Positions 8,976 to 18,245 are shown, numbered from the stretch's first letter. The stretch is DNA of 64,000 nucleotides from Chitinophaga nivalis (GCF_025989125.1 NZ_JAPDNR010000001.1:4948087-5012086); one strand, 5' to 3'. The notes: generated by a model from the letters alone, not told the origin. Numbers and translations are program-made.

Positions 8976-10610
8976 ATGCGTAGCATACCAATGCTTTGTA
9001 TGGCCCTGCTGGCAACACTTACAGCCAGCGCCCAACAACAATTTACGAAAGCAGATACCCTGCGGGGTACTATCACTCCCCAACGCGCGTGGTGGGATGT
9101 GATCCACTATGACCTCCACGTACAGGTACAGCTGACAGACAGCACTTTCCACGGCTTTAATACCATTACCTACAAGGTACTGAAAACAGATTCCACGATG
9201 CAGATAGATCTGCAGGCCCCGATGATGATTGACAGTGTGATACAGGATAAAAAGTCATTGCCGGTAGTACAGGAAGGTAATGCCTGGTTTGTACATCTTT
9301 CAGCCCCACAGGTAAAAGACAAACAAAAGCAGGTGACCGTATATTATAGCGGGAAACCACACCGGGCTAAAAATGCGCCCTGGGATGGCGGCGTAGTATG
9401 GTCAAAAGATACCAAAGGCCGGCCATGGATTGCAACGGCCTGTCAGGGACTCGGCGCCAGCGTATGGTGGCCCAATAAAGATCACCAGAGTGATGAGCCG
9501 GCAGCCATGACCATCAGCGTGACCGTACCGGAAGACCTGATCAATGTTTCCAACGGCCGTCTGAAAAAACAAATCAACAACGGCGATGAAACCATAACCT
9601 GGATCTGGTATGTGAGCAATCCCATTAACAATTATGATGTAGCCCTGAATATCGGCCACTATACGGAAATAAAAGATACCTATTCCGGCGAAGGCGGTAA
9701 ACTGGATCTTGCCTATTGGGTACTGGACTATAATGAAGACAAAGCCCGGGAACAATTCAAGGTGGTAAAACCTATGTTGCGTTGCTTTGAATACTGGTTC
9801 GGGAAATATCCTTTCTACAAAGACAGCTACAAACTGGTAGAAACACCTTTCCTGGGTATGGAACACCAGAGCGCCGTTGCCTATGGCAACAAATACCAGA
9901 TGGGCTATAATGGTAAAGATCTTTCCGGCAGCGGATGGGGATTGAAATGGGATTTCCTGGTGATACACGAAAGCGGACATGAATGGTTTGGCAACAGCAT
10001 CACCAGCAAAGACATTGCAGACATGTGGATACATGAAACCTTTACCAATTATTCCGAAACGCTTTTCACGGAATGCGAATACGGTCCGAAAGCCGCCAGC
10101 GAATATGTAATGGGGATCCGGAAAAATATTAAGAATGATAAACCGATCATTGGCCATTATGGCGTGAATGAAGCAGGCAGCGGCGATATGTATTATAAAG
10201 GCGCCAACATGCTGCACAACATCCGGCTGATCATGAACAACGACGAGGCTTTCCGTAACATGCTGCGGGGACTCAACAAAACGTTCTACCACCAGACCGT
10301 GACAACTCAGCAAATAGAACGTTATATGAGCGAAGCCGTAGGTATGGACCTGAGCAAAGTCTTTGACCAATACCTGCGTCATACGACTATTCCAACACTG
10401 GAATACCGCTTCAGTGGCCAACAGGTACAGTACCGCTGGGTAGATGCAGTGAAAGATTTTAATATGCCGGTGAAAGTCAAACTCAGCGACAATGGCTATA
10501 AATTAATATATCCGGGTACGTTATGGCGGTCAGCCAATGTAACCCTGTCAGATATGAAGGAGTTTGCGGTAGAGAAGCAATTCTACATCCAGGTAAAACA
10601 AGTAAAATAA
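8976..10610 (+). CDS. secreted M1-family metallo-aminopeptidase
   Basis: A 544-residue protein with a signal peptide (MRSIPMLCMALLATLTASAQ). The zinc site is HESGHEWFGN followed after 18 residues by the third ligand Glu in HETFTNYSE, and LGMEHQSAVAYG is the exopeptidase motif (canonical GAMEN) in altered form. An N-terminal beta domain precedes it. M1 enzymes remove N-terminal residues from peptides, and export suggests action in the periplasm or at the surface. The gene faces away from a peptide-binding lipoprotein gene and may share its control region. Confidence 0.9.
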   Translation: MRSIPMLCMALLATLTASAQQQFTKADTLRGTITPQRAWWDVIHYDLHVQVQLTDSTFHGFNTITYKVLKTDSTMQIDLQAPMMIDSVIQDKKSLPVVQEGNAWFVHLSAPQVKDKQKQVTVYYSGKPHRAKNAPWDGGVVWSKDTKGRPWIATACQGLGASVWWPNKDHQSDEPAAMTISVTVPEDLINVSNGRLKKQINNGDETITWIWYVSNPINNYDVALNIGHYTEIKDTYSGEGGKLDLAYWVLDYNEDKAREQFKVVKPMLRCFEYWFGKYPFYKDSYKLVETPFLGMEHQSAVAYGNKYQMGYNGKDLSGSGWGLKWDFLVIHESGHEWFGNSITSKDIADMWIHETFTNYSETLFTECEYGPKAASEYVMGIRKNIKNDKPIIGHYGVNEAGSGDMYYKGANMLHNIRLIMNNDEAFRNMLRGLNKTFYHQTVTTQQIERYMSEAVGMDLSKVFDQYLRHTTIPTLEYRFSGQQVQYRWVDAVKDFNMPVKVKLSDNGYKLIYPGTLWRSANVTLSDMKEFAVEKQFYIQVKQVK

Positions 10611-10684
10611 TCAATACCAGATAAGGTAGACATGAACGCTGTCTAAAAAAGTTCACTCGTTTTATTAACTTCAAAATCAATTAA

Positions 10685-10870
10685 ATGAAAAAAGAATCCA
10701 TCCAGAAAGCAACCGATTTCCTGGGCGTAAAAGTACTGACCCCCCTGGAAGCATTTCAGGTAGTAGGTGGTTTTGCTATCTATCTTGAACCAGAGCACCA
10801 TGAGTCTCATCATGAATCTCATCATGGCGGACATCATGAATCTCACCACGAGTCACACCATACTGCATAA
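10685..10870 (+). CDS. His-rich peptide with double-glycine leader (putative secreted peptide/RiPP precursor)
   Basis: A 61-residue ORF. Residues 1-29 form a leader ending in LTPLEAFQVVGG, the double-glycine type cut by C39-peptidase transporters in Bacteroidota peptides. The 32-residue core holds 12 His and shows exact internal symmetry: HHESHHESHH, GG, HHESHHESHH. A hydrophobic FAIYLEPE precedes the repeats. No Cys is present and few Ser occur, so lanthionine chemistry is unlikely; metal binding by the paired histidines is a reasonable guess. No modification enzyme or transporter is adjacent. A strong hairpin terminator follows at 10965-11013. The ORF has no homologue known to me and could be a non-exported metal-binding peptide. 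Confidence 0.6.
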   Translation: MKKESIQKATDFLGVKVLTPLEAFQVVGGFAIYLEPEHHESHHESHHGGHHESHHESHHTA

Positions 10871-10964
10871 GCGTCATAGCGCACGTCACACCAGGAAGGG
10901 TGGATTATCTGTCGAAAAAGCCTGTTGGTACCAGGCTGTGGAACAAATTCCCTAAAGGATACCT

Positions 10965-11013
10965 ATAAAATAATAAGGAGAAGATAGTGTATATCTTCTC
11001 CTTATTATTTTAT
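10965..11013. terminator. bidirectional terminator
   Basis: A perfect 22-bp stem with a 5-base loop (GTGTA), A/T-rich at its base so that both strands end in a T-rich tract. It lies between the His-rich peptide gene and the convergent oxidoreductase gene ending at 11030. Confidence 0.85.
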
Positions 11014-11029
11014 CAGCTGGTTGTAATGA

Positions 11030-11695
11030 TTATCTCTTCAATAACTTAAAGGCATGGCCGGAGCTGTCATTTAAAAAGCCGTAAGCTGCCCATAAAATAG
11101 AAAGGGGTTCAATACTGCGGCAGATCTCTATACTTCCCATATCTACCACATCGTCCCAGCCAATCTGGTGCAGCAGTTCCCGCACCGTATCCTTGGCCGG
11201 ATTATTATTACCGGCAATAAACATGGTAGGCGCGCCTTCTTCAAATACGGGATGCAACATCCTTTCGTGTCCGATACAGCTTAATGCCTTTACCACATTG
11301 GCATCCGGCGGTAACCAGGCCTGAATCTGTTCTCCGGCGGAGTTGTTATGCCCTACCACAAAGTTCAGCCGCCCGCTGTCATCCGGGCCTTTACCATCCA
11401 GCGGATTGGTAACATCCACGACTGTTTTACGTTTGAAATTCCAGATACCGGCAGCTTCAATGGCTTTTTTTGTACCCATCCAGCTGGTACAGATGAGGAT
11501 CAGCTCTCCGAATTCAGCGGCCTGGCGGAAAGTGCCTGCCAGTGCAAGTGCCCCTTGTTTTCGCAGCCATTGCTGCAGGGATTCCTTTGCAGGATTACGG
11601 GTGCCGATAGTAACATGATGGCCTGCTTGAATAAGCCCCTTACCAAGTGTAAGACCTACAGGACCACTACCCAGGATGCCAATTTTCATGACCAC
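11030..11695 (-). CDS. NADPH-dependent F420 reductase/NADP oxidoreductase-like protein
   Basis: A 221-residue Rossmann protein. KIGILGSGPVGLTLGKGL at the N-terminus is the dinucleotide site, and VTIGTRNP supplies the 2'-phosphate-recognising Thr/Arg typical of the F420-dependent NADP reductase family, which in bacteria without F420 acts on other acceptors. The later VDVTNPL and the KALSCIGHERM segment fit the family. A second ATG two codons in (11689) would give the usual MKIGI start. The gene is monocistronic. The substrate cannot be deduced. Confidence 0.75.
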   Translation of the reverse strand: MVMKIGILGSGPVGLTLGKGLIQAGHHVTIGTRNPAKESLQQWLRKQGALALAGTFRQAAEFGELILICTSWMGTKKAIEAAGIWNFKRKTVVDVTNPLDGKGPDDSGRLNFVVGHNNSAGEQIQAWLPPDANVVKALSCIGHERMLHPVFEEGAPTMFIAGNNNPAKDTVRELLHQIGWDDVVDMGSIEICRSIEPLSILWAAYGFLNDSSGHAFKLLKR

Positions 11696-11782
11696 TAATA
11701 TTATTAGATGCGTGAACTATGAAGATACTTAAAGAATCACGAATTATGAATTCTGAATTGCCTTGCCGGGCAGATCGGCATA

Positions 11783-11827
11783 AAATAACAGTGGAGATAC
11801 CCTGACGGGTAGGGATAGCTGTTATTT
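11783..11827. other. imperfect hairpin of unknown role
   Basis: AAATAACAG at 11783-11791 pairs with CTGTTATTT at 11819-11827, with further partial pairing inside around a CCCTGACGGGT apex. It lies upstream of the F420-type oxidoreductase gene. On the minus strand it ends in a T-rich stretch and could be a second terminator behind mqnA or a leader structure. The rest of 11696-11907 shows no credible gene. Confidence 0.4.
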
Positions 11828-11907
11828 CCGGGTTGCAGGAGAACAACAGGCGATGCAGGTGAGCTATTCCTATGGGGAATTTCGGGAGATGATCATCCTG
11901 CAGATAA

Positions 11908-11959
11908 ATATAGGGAAGAACGAAGCGAATCATATCATTCGCCTGTGTCTTCCCTATAT
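11908..11959 (-). terminator. terminator downstream of mqnA
   Basis: The 12-bp stem ATATAGGGAAGA with TCTTCCCTATAT encloses an inner stem GCGAAT with ATTCGC. It begins about 55 bp beyond the mqnA stop and has T-rich flanks on both strands. Confidence 0.6.
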
Positions 11960-12014
11960 CTTTATATTTTATCAGAGGGTCGCTGGTGTTGTATCCAGGT
12001 CCCCGTTGTTTTCC

Positions 12015-12779
12015 TTATCGGATGGCGGCTGCCGGTTCTTTTTCGAACAGGTAGCTCAGGAACCGCTGCATACCCTGGCGTTTGGCCGGTGTCAGCGGAT
12101 AGCTGATGTTATGGATGTAATACGTCGTGAGATCGTACAGCTCATAAGGATTCTCCGCTACTACCGCAGGAATGTTCCGGGTACCGGCGCCGGTAGCGTC
12201 GTTAAATGCACTGGTAAACTCCGCCGGCAACGGTTTGTTGCTGATCCAGGCAGCAAATACAAAAGGCAGGCTGGTAAAACGCATCCAGCTTTCGGCCAGG
12301 TCATATATAAATGGCGATACCTTCCGCTGTGCCAGGGCACGGTCGCCTATAATGAGGCCCGCATCCGTTCCTTTGATCTTATCCTGGTAATCGCCGGTAG
12401 TCGCTACCAGCTCTACATCCAGCTTCCAGTACTCCTGTACCAATACTTTGAGTAAGGCCACAGAGGTACGGCTTTGATAATCCAGGTAAATACGCTTTAT
12501 CTCGTTCAGCGGTACATCACTATATAAACAAACAGATGCCACAGGTCCTTCCGCACCAATACAATAATCTGCTATAATATGATATTCCTTCAATCTGGGG
12601 ATAATAGCTACCGGTACCAGCGCTACATCTACTTCTCCATCTATCAGCTGCTGGGCTATTTTAGCCGGATAGTCCATTGACAATTCCATCATCTCCATCA
12701 CCGGATGATTCCTGAATCCATACAATAAAGGCTTCGTATTCAAATAACTTACAGCCGCAACTTTTACTTTCCGTTCCAA
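12015..12779 (-). CDS. mqnA: MqnA, chorismate dehydratase of the futalosine menaquinone pathway
   Basis: The segment KVKVAAVSYLNTKPLLYGF is the family hallmark, and VDVALVPVAIIP follows as in MqnA, a periplasmic-binding-fold enzyme that converts chorismate to 3-enolpyruvyl-benzoate for menaquinone synthesis. No ATG opens the frame. The longest frame starts at a TTG at 12833, but that places a -7-like element (TACTTTTG) inside the coding part; the TTG at 12779 (MERKVKVAAVSYLNT) gives the usual N-terminus and is preferred. It diverges from purB. Start uncertain, function confident. Confidence 0.82.
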   Translation of the reverse strand: MERKVKVAAVSYLNTKPLLYGFRNHPVMEMMELSMDYPAKIAQQLIDGEVDVALVPVAIIPRLKEYHIIADYCIGAEGPVASVCLYSDVPLNEIKRIYLDYQSRTSVALLKVLVQEYWKLDVELVATTGDYQDKIKGTDAGLIIGDRALAQRKVSPFIYDLAESWMRFTSLPFVFAAWISNKPLPAEFTSAFNDATGAGTRNIPAVVAENPYELYDLTTYYIHNISYPLTPAKRQGMQRFLSYLFEKEPAAAIR

Positions 12780-12920
12780 TTTCAGTAATTTTGAAGCTGC
12801 AAAAGTAACTAAATCCCGGTTAACAAGTTCCAAATGAATATTGTCTTCTTATAAAAGAAGGTTAAAATGAACTTGTTTCCGACAAACCTGTTAATTGTAA
12901 TTACTGGAATTTCATACATT

Positions 12921-14264
12921 ATGCAACTACAACCATTGACTGCCATTTCTCCGCTGGATGGACGCTACCGTAAGCAACTGGACGAGCTGGCCAACTATTT
13001 TTCTGAATTTGCGTTGATCCGTTACCGTGTGATGGTAGAGGTGGAATATTTTATTGCACTTGCTGAGCAAAAACTATTTACACTGCCGAAAGCCAAAGTA
13101 CCGGCCCTGCGTAAAATCTACCAGGAATTTACGATTGAACACGCGCAACTGATCAAGGAAACAGAAAAAATTACCAACCACGACGTGAAAGCGGTGGAAT
13201 ATTTTCTGAAGAATGAATTGAAGAACCTGGGCCTGGAAGACAAACTGGAATGGGTACATTTTGGTCTGACCTCACAGGACGTAAATAATACCGCTACGCC
13301 CCTGTTCTGGAAAGATGCTATTGAACAGGTATACATGCCGGCGCTGGCCAACATGATCCTGGTGCTGAAAAAAATGGGACAATCCTGGATGAAAATACCC
13401 ATGCTGGCCCGTACGCACGGACAACCGGCTTCTCCTACCATCCTTGGTAAGGAAATACTGGTGTTTGTAGAAAGACTGGAAGGACAGGTACACCTGCTGG
13501 GACAAATTCCTTTCGCCGCCAAATTCGGAGGCGCTACCGGTAACTTCAATGCCCACTACGTATCTTTCCCTAAAATCAACTGGGAGAAATTCGGAGAAAA
13601 ATTTGTCAATAATACCCTGGGCCTGCAACGGATGAAGTATACCACGCAGATCGAACATTATGACAATATCGCCGCACAGTTTGATGCCCTGAAACGGATC
13701 AATACTATTCTGCTGGACTTCTGCCGCGACATATGGACATACATTTCCATGGACTACTTCAAACAGAAAATCAAAAAGAATGAAGTAGGTTCTTCTGCCA
13801 TGCCGCATAAAGTAAATCCGATTGACTTTGAAAACGCAGAAGGTAACCTCGGTCTGGCGAATGCCCTGTTTGAGCACCTGAGTGCCAAATTACCGGTATC
13901 CCGCCTGCAACGCGATCTGACCGATTCCACAGTGCTGCGTAACCTGGGTGTTCCATTCGGGCATACCCTGCTGGCTACCAAATCCATTCAGAAAGGCCTG
14001 GATAAGCTGATCCTGAACGAAGCCAAACTGCGCGAAGACCTGGAAAACAACTGGGCAGTAGTAGCGGAAGCCATTCAAACGGTATTGCGCCGCGAAAACT
14101 ACCCACAGCCATACGAAGCCCTGAAAGAGTTGACCCGTGGCGGTGAACAGATCACACAGAAAAGCATGCATAAGTTTATTGACGGACTGAAAATCAGCGC
14201 AGCCCTGAAAAAAGAACTGAAAGCCATTACACCACACAACTACACTGGTTTGTGGGCGTTATAA
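12921..14264 (+). CDS. purB: adenylosuccinate lyase
   Basis: A 447-residue fumarase-superfamily enzyme acting in two steps of purine synthesis (SAICAR cleavage and adenylosuccinate cleavage). The signature loop GSSAMPHKVNPIDFENAEGN is present with its catalytic Ser, as are TSQDVNNTA and RTHGQPASPT. The frame extends upstream to an ATG at 12867, but 12921 (MQLQPLTAISPLDGRY) matches the family start. Length fits the E. coli-type PurB (about 456). A hairpin terminator follows at 14272. Confidence 0.95.
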   Translation: MQLQPLTAISPLDGRYRKQLDELANYFSEFALIRYRVMVEVEYFIALAEQKLFTLPKAKVPALRKIYQEFTIEHAQLIKETEKITNHDVKAVEYFLKNELKNLGLEDKLEWVHFGLTSQDVNNTATPLFWKDAIEQVYMPALANMILVLKKMGQSWMKIPMLARTHGQPASPTILGKEILVFVERLEGQVHLLGQIPFAAKFGGATGNFNAHYVSFPKINWEKFGEKFVNNTLGLQRMKYTTQIEHYDNIAAQFDALKRINTILLDFCRDIWTYISMDYFKQKIKKNEVGSSAMPHKVNPIDFENAEGNLGLANALFEHLSAKLPVSRLQRDLTDSTVLRNLGVPFGHTLLATKSIQKGLDKLILNEAKLREDLENNWAVVAEAIQTVLRRENYPQPYEALKELTRGGEQITQKSMHKFIDGLKISAALKKELKAITPHNYTGLWAL

Positions 14265-14271
14265 AATAGCA

Positions 14272-14300
14272 AAGCTCCGGGAAATATCCCGGAGCTTTTA
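14272..14300 (+). terminator. terminator of purB
   Basis: A perfect 12-bp stem (AAAGCTCCGGGA, loop AATA, TCCCGGAGCTTT) ending in TTTT, 7 bp after the purB stop. Confidence 0.85.
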
Positions 14301-14741
14301 ACTATGTATAATTTTTAAATTGACTCCCGAAAGCAATACTGTACATTACTGTACGAGGCGATGCGTTTCAGTGGGCCTTCCGGCCGCTTAGATGAACAAA
14401 CGGATTCTATCCTTCGTATCCCCTGTCCTACTGTTACTGATATTGCCGGCTACTCACTCCTGAAAGGATCACAGAAAAAACATCACATGGGCTACAATGC
14501 ACCATTGTACTGGCCTTTCCAGAGGAATGATTTGCTTGAAATCTACCGGAATAACGGGGTGTATAACAACACAGGGTTAATTTTTAAAATGCTTCGCAAA
14601 GATATAATTTTCTTTATTATTATAGAATTTTTACAAGCATTTATTTTGTTAACCGAACGTTAAGAAAAAAACCAGCTAAATGGCTGTGGCAGCGCAGTTA
14701 CCCCTTATTATAACCAGTGTAAAACGTACACGTTTTCCCGA
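14301..14741. other. no credible gene
   Basis: An open frame at 14361-14663 on the plus strand would encode 100 residues, but it has no recognisable domain, an irregular composition and no promoter-like sequence close by. The region is AT-rich in its second half. I see no RNA gene or repeat. Confidence 0.5.
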
Positions 14742-15092
14742 TTAGAAAACATCCCGGAAATGCATCAGCTGATACTCAGCCTGATAGAAAGTAATAGCAA
14801 TGATATCGAACCGGATAGTAGCCGGGTGTAAGGCAAAATATTCCAGGTAGGCAGCTGCCGCCGTCTGTATGTTTTCCTGCTTCCGGAAATCCACCGCCAT
14901 TTCCGGCCAGCCATACCGCGCTCCCCTCCGGGTTTTCACTTCAATAAAATAAAGCCGGCCTTCCCGGCAAGCGATGATATCCAGTTCTTTCCGTTCATAT
15001 TTCCAGTTGGTATGTAATATCTGACAGTACTGCCGTACATAAGCCTGTGCTACGGCTTCTCCGCGTTCTCCGAGGATCAGGTGATCCGACAT
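14742..15092 (-). CDS. YraN/UPF0102 family nuclease-fold protein
   Basis: A 116-residue protein. GERGEAVAQAYV near the start, the KELDIIACREG stretch and FIEVKTRRGARYG match the UPF0102 family, which has a Holliday-junction-resolvase-like (restriction endonuclease) fold with the E...D...ExK arrangement. The cellular role is not well established. It stands alone in the opposite orientation to manA. Confidence 0.88.
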   Translation of the reverse strand: MSDHLILGERGEAVAQAYVRQYCQILHTNWKYERKELDIIACREGRLYFIEVKTRRGARYGWPEMAVDFRKQENIQTAAAAYLEYFALHPATIRFDIIAITFYQAEYQLMHFRDVF

Positions 15093-15175
15093 ATGAGGTG
15101 GTTATTAACGGGTTAATCAAACAGGTATCCCAAATAATTCAGTGTATACCAGCGAAATTACCTTGTAAAATAATG

Positions 15176-15204
15176 ATTTAATCTGCGGTTTCCCGTTATT
15201 TTTG
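15176..15204 (+). promoter_or_regulatory. promoter of the mannose-6-phosphate isomerase gene
   Basis: A perfect Bacteroidota -7 element TATTTTTG at 15197-15204, with a TTTA about 17-20 bp upstream as a poor -33 match. It lies 41 bp upstream of the start codon. Confidence 0.55.
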
Positions 15205-15245
15205 CAGGCATATAAAAATTACACTGTAAAACAGATTCACGATAT

Positions 15246-16448
15246 ATGAAATTATTCAGACTGGACGGGAAAGTACAACATTATGCCTGGGGCGGATATC
15301 AATATATTCCGGCATTGCTGGGCATTGCAGCCACAGATAAACCCAGCGCAGAGTATTGGATGGGCGCTCATACCAGCGCACCAGCTGTTATTACAACCGG
15401 CAACGGCCCGGTAACACTGGACCAACTGATCGCACAGGACCCGGCTAACCTGGTAGGTCCCCAGGTATGGGAACAGTTCCGGCAGCTGCCCTACCTCTTC
15501 AAAATACTGGATGTAAAAGACATGCTGTCTATTCAGGTACATCCGACCAAAGCCGAAGCAGAGAAAGGATTTACGAGAGAGAATGAAGCAGGTATTCCCT
15601 TAAATGCACCACACCGTAATTATAAAGATGCTAACCATAAACCGGAAATCATGGTGGCTCTCAGTGAATTCTGGCTCTTGCATGGTTTTCTGCCACACGA
15701 ACAACTGCAACAGGTATTACAGACCGTTCCGGAGTTTGTATCACTGGCAAGCATATACGAACAGGAAGGTTATTACGGACTGTATAAAAATGTGATGGAA
15801 ATGCCGCAGGCGCTGGTGAACATTCTCCTGCGTCCGCTCACCGACCGCATGATACCGGCTTATAAGGCAGGTAAACTTCCCAAATCAGATCCTGGATTCT
15901 GGGCAGCCCGCGCGGTACTGAATGATCCGGATAGCGCAGAAAAAATAGACCGGGGTATCTTCTCTATCTATTTCTTCAACATCGTACAGGCGCAACCGGG
16001 AGATGCCGTATTCCAGGATGCAGGCATCCCGCATGCGTATCTGGAAGGCCAGAACGTAGAGCTGATGGCTAATTCAGACAATGTTCTCCGTGGCGGTCTG
16101 ACCCCCAAGCACATTGATGTACCGGAATTATTACAACACACCCGCTTTGAAGGTGTACATCCGCATATTATTAAAGGAGAGCTGCATGCAGACGGACTGG
16201 AAAGAAAATATCCTTCTCCGGCGCCGGATTTTGCAGTTAGTAATATAACCCTGCAACCAGGTCAGGTTTATACGCATACCACTACAGCGGCTGAAATCCT
16301 CATTGTCATGGAAGGCGATGCCGACATCATTGGCACTGAAGCGCTGGCCCTGCATAAAGGACAATGCGTATTTGCTGCCTACGACGCTACCTACCAGATC
16401 AAAACAAACAATGGCGTTATGCTGTTTAAGGCTACTGCCAACAACTAA
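15246..16448 (+). CDS. manA: class I mannose-6-phosphate isomerase
   Basis: A 400-residue cupin enzyme that interconverts mannose-6-phosphate and fructose-6-phosphate. Zinc-site residues are visible in SIQVHPTK and in NHKPEI, and the later segment GIPHAYLEGQNVELMANSDN is the family signature with its His. The C-terminal cupin domain is complete. Length agrees with class I enzymes (about 390-420). It is monocistronic, with a terminator at 16469-16516. Confidence 0.93.
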   Translation: MKLFRLDGKVQHYAWGGYQYIPALLGIAATDKPSAEYWMGAHTSAPAVITTGNGPVTLDQLIAQDPANLVGPQVWEQFRQLPYLFKILDVKDMLSIQVHPTKAEAEKGFTRENEAGIPLNAPHRNYKDANHKPEIMVALSEFWLLHGFLPHEQLQQVLQTVPEFVSLASIYEQEGYYGLYKNVMEMPQALVNILLRPLTDRMIPAYKAGKLPKSDPGFWAARAVLNDPDSAEKIDRGIFSIYFFNIVQAQPGDAVFQDAGIPHAYLEGQNVELMANSDNVLRGGLTPKHIDVPELLQHTRFEGVHPHIIKGELHADGLERKYPSPAPDFAVSNITLQPGQVYTHTTTAAEILIVMEGDADIIGTEALALHKGQCVFAAYDATYQIKTNNGVMLFKATANN

Positions 16449-16468
16449 GTCTTTGTTTAGCTGATATT

Positions 16469-16516
16469 TTTTTCAGGAAGATGATCACCGGAACCCGTGT
16501 TCATCTTCCTGAAAAA
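16469..16516. terminator. bidirectional terminator
   Basis: A 16-bp perfect stem (T5 then CAGGAAGATGA with its complement ending in A5) with a 16-base loop that can itself pair. It separates manA from the convergent oxidoreductase gene. Confidence 0.85.
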
Positions 16517-16532
16517 TAAAATAGTAGTCTGT

Positions 16533-17486
16533 TTAATTAATGACAATCACAGTTTTCCCCCTTCCTTTTCCTTCCCGGCTGTGTGCAATAGCCTCCGGTG
16601 CTTCTTCCAGCCGGATTTCATTTTCTACCGGTACTTTCAGACTGCCTTTGTCTATAGCCTGAGAAAGCTGCTCCAACGAGGCGGCAGAACCTTTTGTTTC
16701 GAAGTTCCCCCCCCGGATATTTTTAGCAGCCAACACAGCTTCATCCGCAACAAAAACCGTAGTCGCCGCAGCGCCACCGGGTTTCACCAATGCCACATAG
16801 CTATTAAAGCCGGCGGCATCACTCACCAGATCAATCAAACCATCGATGCCCTGCGGAAAAAGGTCCTGGACCTGTTGCAGCAAAGGCGCCTGCTGGTAAT
16901 TAATGGTATAGGCGGCACCCAGTCCTTTCATACGGGCAGCAGCAGCCTCATCGCCCACCGTGGCAATTACCTGCAATTGCTGCGCTGCCGCCAGCTGGGT
17001 AACAAAAGAACCTACCCCTCCGGTAGCCCCATTGACCAGCAATGTAGCGCCGGCAGGAAGGGCCAGTGTTTCCAGGAGCTGCTGGGCAGTCATACCGGCG
17101 GTAGGTACCGCTGCTGCTGCAATCGCGCTGATACTGGCCGGCGTCTGTGTAACCGATGCCGTTTCCGGTACAATGGCATATTCAGCATAGGAACCTTCTC
17201 CAATGGGCATATGAATAAACTGTCCGTAGATCTGATCACCTGTTTTAAAACGGGTAACACCGGCGCCCACTTCCTCCACAATACCCGCGCCATCTACCCC
17301 CATGATCAGCGGAAACTGATGCGGTATTTTTCCGTCATTCATAATGCCATCGGTCATTTTCCAGTCAAACGGATTAATACCGGCGGCTATTACCTTTACC
17401 AATACGGTACCTGGCCTGACGGCCGGTTTGGGCAGATCCATCACAACAGGATGTTCTTTAAATGCAGCTACTGCTACGGCTTTCAT
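16533..17486 (-). CDS. NADP-dependent quinone/alkenal oxidoreductase (MDR superfamily)
   Basis: A 317-residue medium-chain dehydrogenase/reductase without structural zinc ligands. It has GINPFDWKMTDG, the DGAGIVEEVGAGV segment of the catalytic domain and the Rossmann motif VNGATGGVGSFV. Such enzymes reduce quinones or activated alkenes with NADPH. Just upstream of the start are two direct copies of GAAAATGAAAAA-like sequence near 17510-17535. No partner gene is evident; the GNAT gene that precedes it on the same strand ends 55 bp away and may share its transcript. Confidence 0.85.
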   Translation of the reverse strand: MKAVAVAAFKEHPVVMDLPKPAVRPGTVLVKVIAAGINPFDWKMTDGIMNDGKIPHQFPLIMGVDGAGIVEEVGAGVTRFKTGDQIYGQFIHMPIGEGSYAEYAIVPETASVTQTPASISAIAAAAVPTAGMTAQQLLETLALPAGATLLVNGATGGVGSFVTQLAAAQQLQVIATVGDEAAAARMKGLGAAYTINYQQAPLLQQVQDLFPQGIDGLIDLVSDAAGFNSYVALVKPGGAAATTVFVADEAVLAAKNIRGGNFETKGSAASLEQLSQAIDKGSLKVPVENEIRLEEAPEAIAHSREGKGRGKTVIVIN

Positions 17487-17540
17487 AATGCATGATTTTT
17501 TGTAGAAAATGAAAAAATCGGAAATGAAAAATCGGATTAC

Positions 17541-18098
17541 TTAAATCACCCGCCAGTCCCAGGCAACCACCAGCCAGTCTATGCCTTGTTCATCGGCATA
17601 GCTATGAATGGTTTGAAATCCCACACGAGCGTGGGCTGCCTGTGAACGCAGATTGGCAGCACTGATTTCTGTCACCAAACAATCGTAGGTATCGGCGAAG
17701 AGTTCCCGATGGTGTTCATACAGTTTATCAAATATACCTTGACCACGATGGCCTTCCTTTACACATACCTGTCCCATAAAATAATAGCGCAGGTCTGATA
17801 ACGACGTACCGTTCAACGATAAGCCGGCAGTAAGTTTTACCATCGTGTTCATGATCTCGATGTCATTACTGGCGGCTGGTGATGTGGCCAGGGCATAGCC
17901 AGTAATATCGTCTCCGGCTTTGGTAATCGGCTGCGGCATATCTTTCATCATACGTAAGATATCCGTTTCGCTGTACTGAAAGGTAAGAAATCCCTGGGAA
18001 GCAGCGGCGGCAGCTTCCAGGTGTTGTACGAGATTACTGTGTTGAAGTGCCAGCAGGGCATTGATCTCTGTTGATTCCAGTGTCGTCGGGTGGTTCAT
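17541..18098 (-). CDS. GNAT-family N-acetyltransferase
   Basis: A 185-residue protein. The acetyl-CoA loop reads VCVKEGHRGQGIFDKLYEHH (family pattern Q/RxxGxG/A), with a following AHARVGFQTIHSYAD typical of the last GNAT strand. An N-terminal extension of about 60 residues precedes the fold. The substrate is unknown. It lies 55 bp before the oxidoreductase gene on the same strand. Confidence 0.8.
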   Translation of the reverse strand: MNHPTTLESTEINALLALQHSNLVQHLEAAAAASQGFLTFQYSETDILRMMKDMPQPITKAGDDITGYALATSPAASNDIEIMNTMVKLTAGLSLNGTSLSDLRYYFMGQVCVKEGHRGQGIFDKLYEHHRELFADTYDCLVTEISAANLRSQAAHARVGFQTIHSYADEQGIDWLVVAWDWRVI

Positions 18099-18245
18099 AT
18101 TAAATTGTGGGTTTGATGATAATAACTGGTTAGATCCAGGGGTTAAGGGTTCACTTTCGGGTGCTAAAATAGCAATTACCCCCGGATGTTTCAGCTATCA
18201 AAGCGCATTATTTATAAATCTTTCCGCCACGACAACGTGTATTTG

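Noticed and set aside
9402..10421. 339-residue ORF antisense to the M1 aminopeptidase
   Set aside because: Runs antisense across a well-supported gene with codon-driven openness; no motif of its own.
10795..10865. Short direct DNA repeats, CRISPR-like in appearance
   Set aside because: They are codons of the His-rich peptide repeats (ESHH), not an array with spacers.
11853..12455. 200-residue plus-strand ORF overlapping mqnA
   Set aside because: Antisense shadow of mqnA and its terminator region; no recognisable features.
14361..14663. 100-residue plus-strand ORF between purB and YraN
   Set aside because: No domain, irregular composition and no promoter nearby; left as non-coding.
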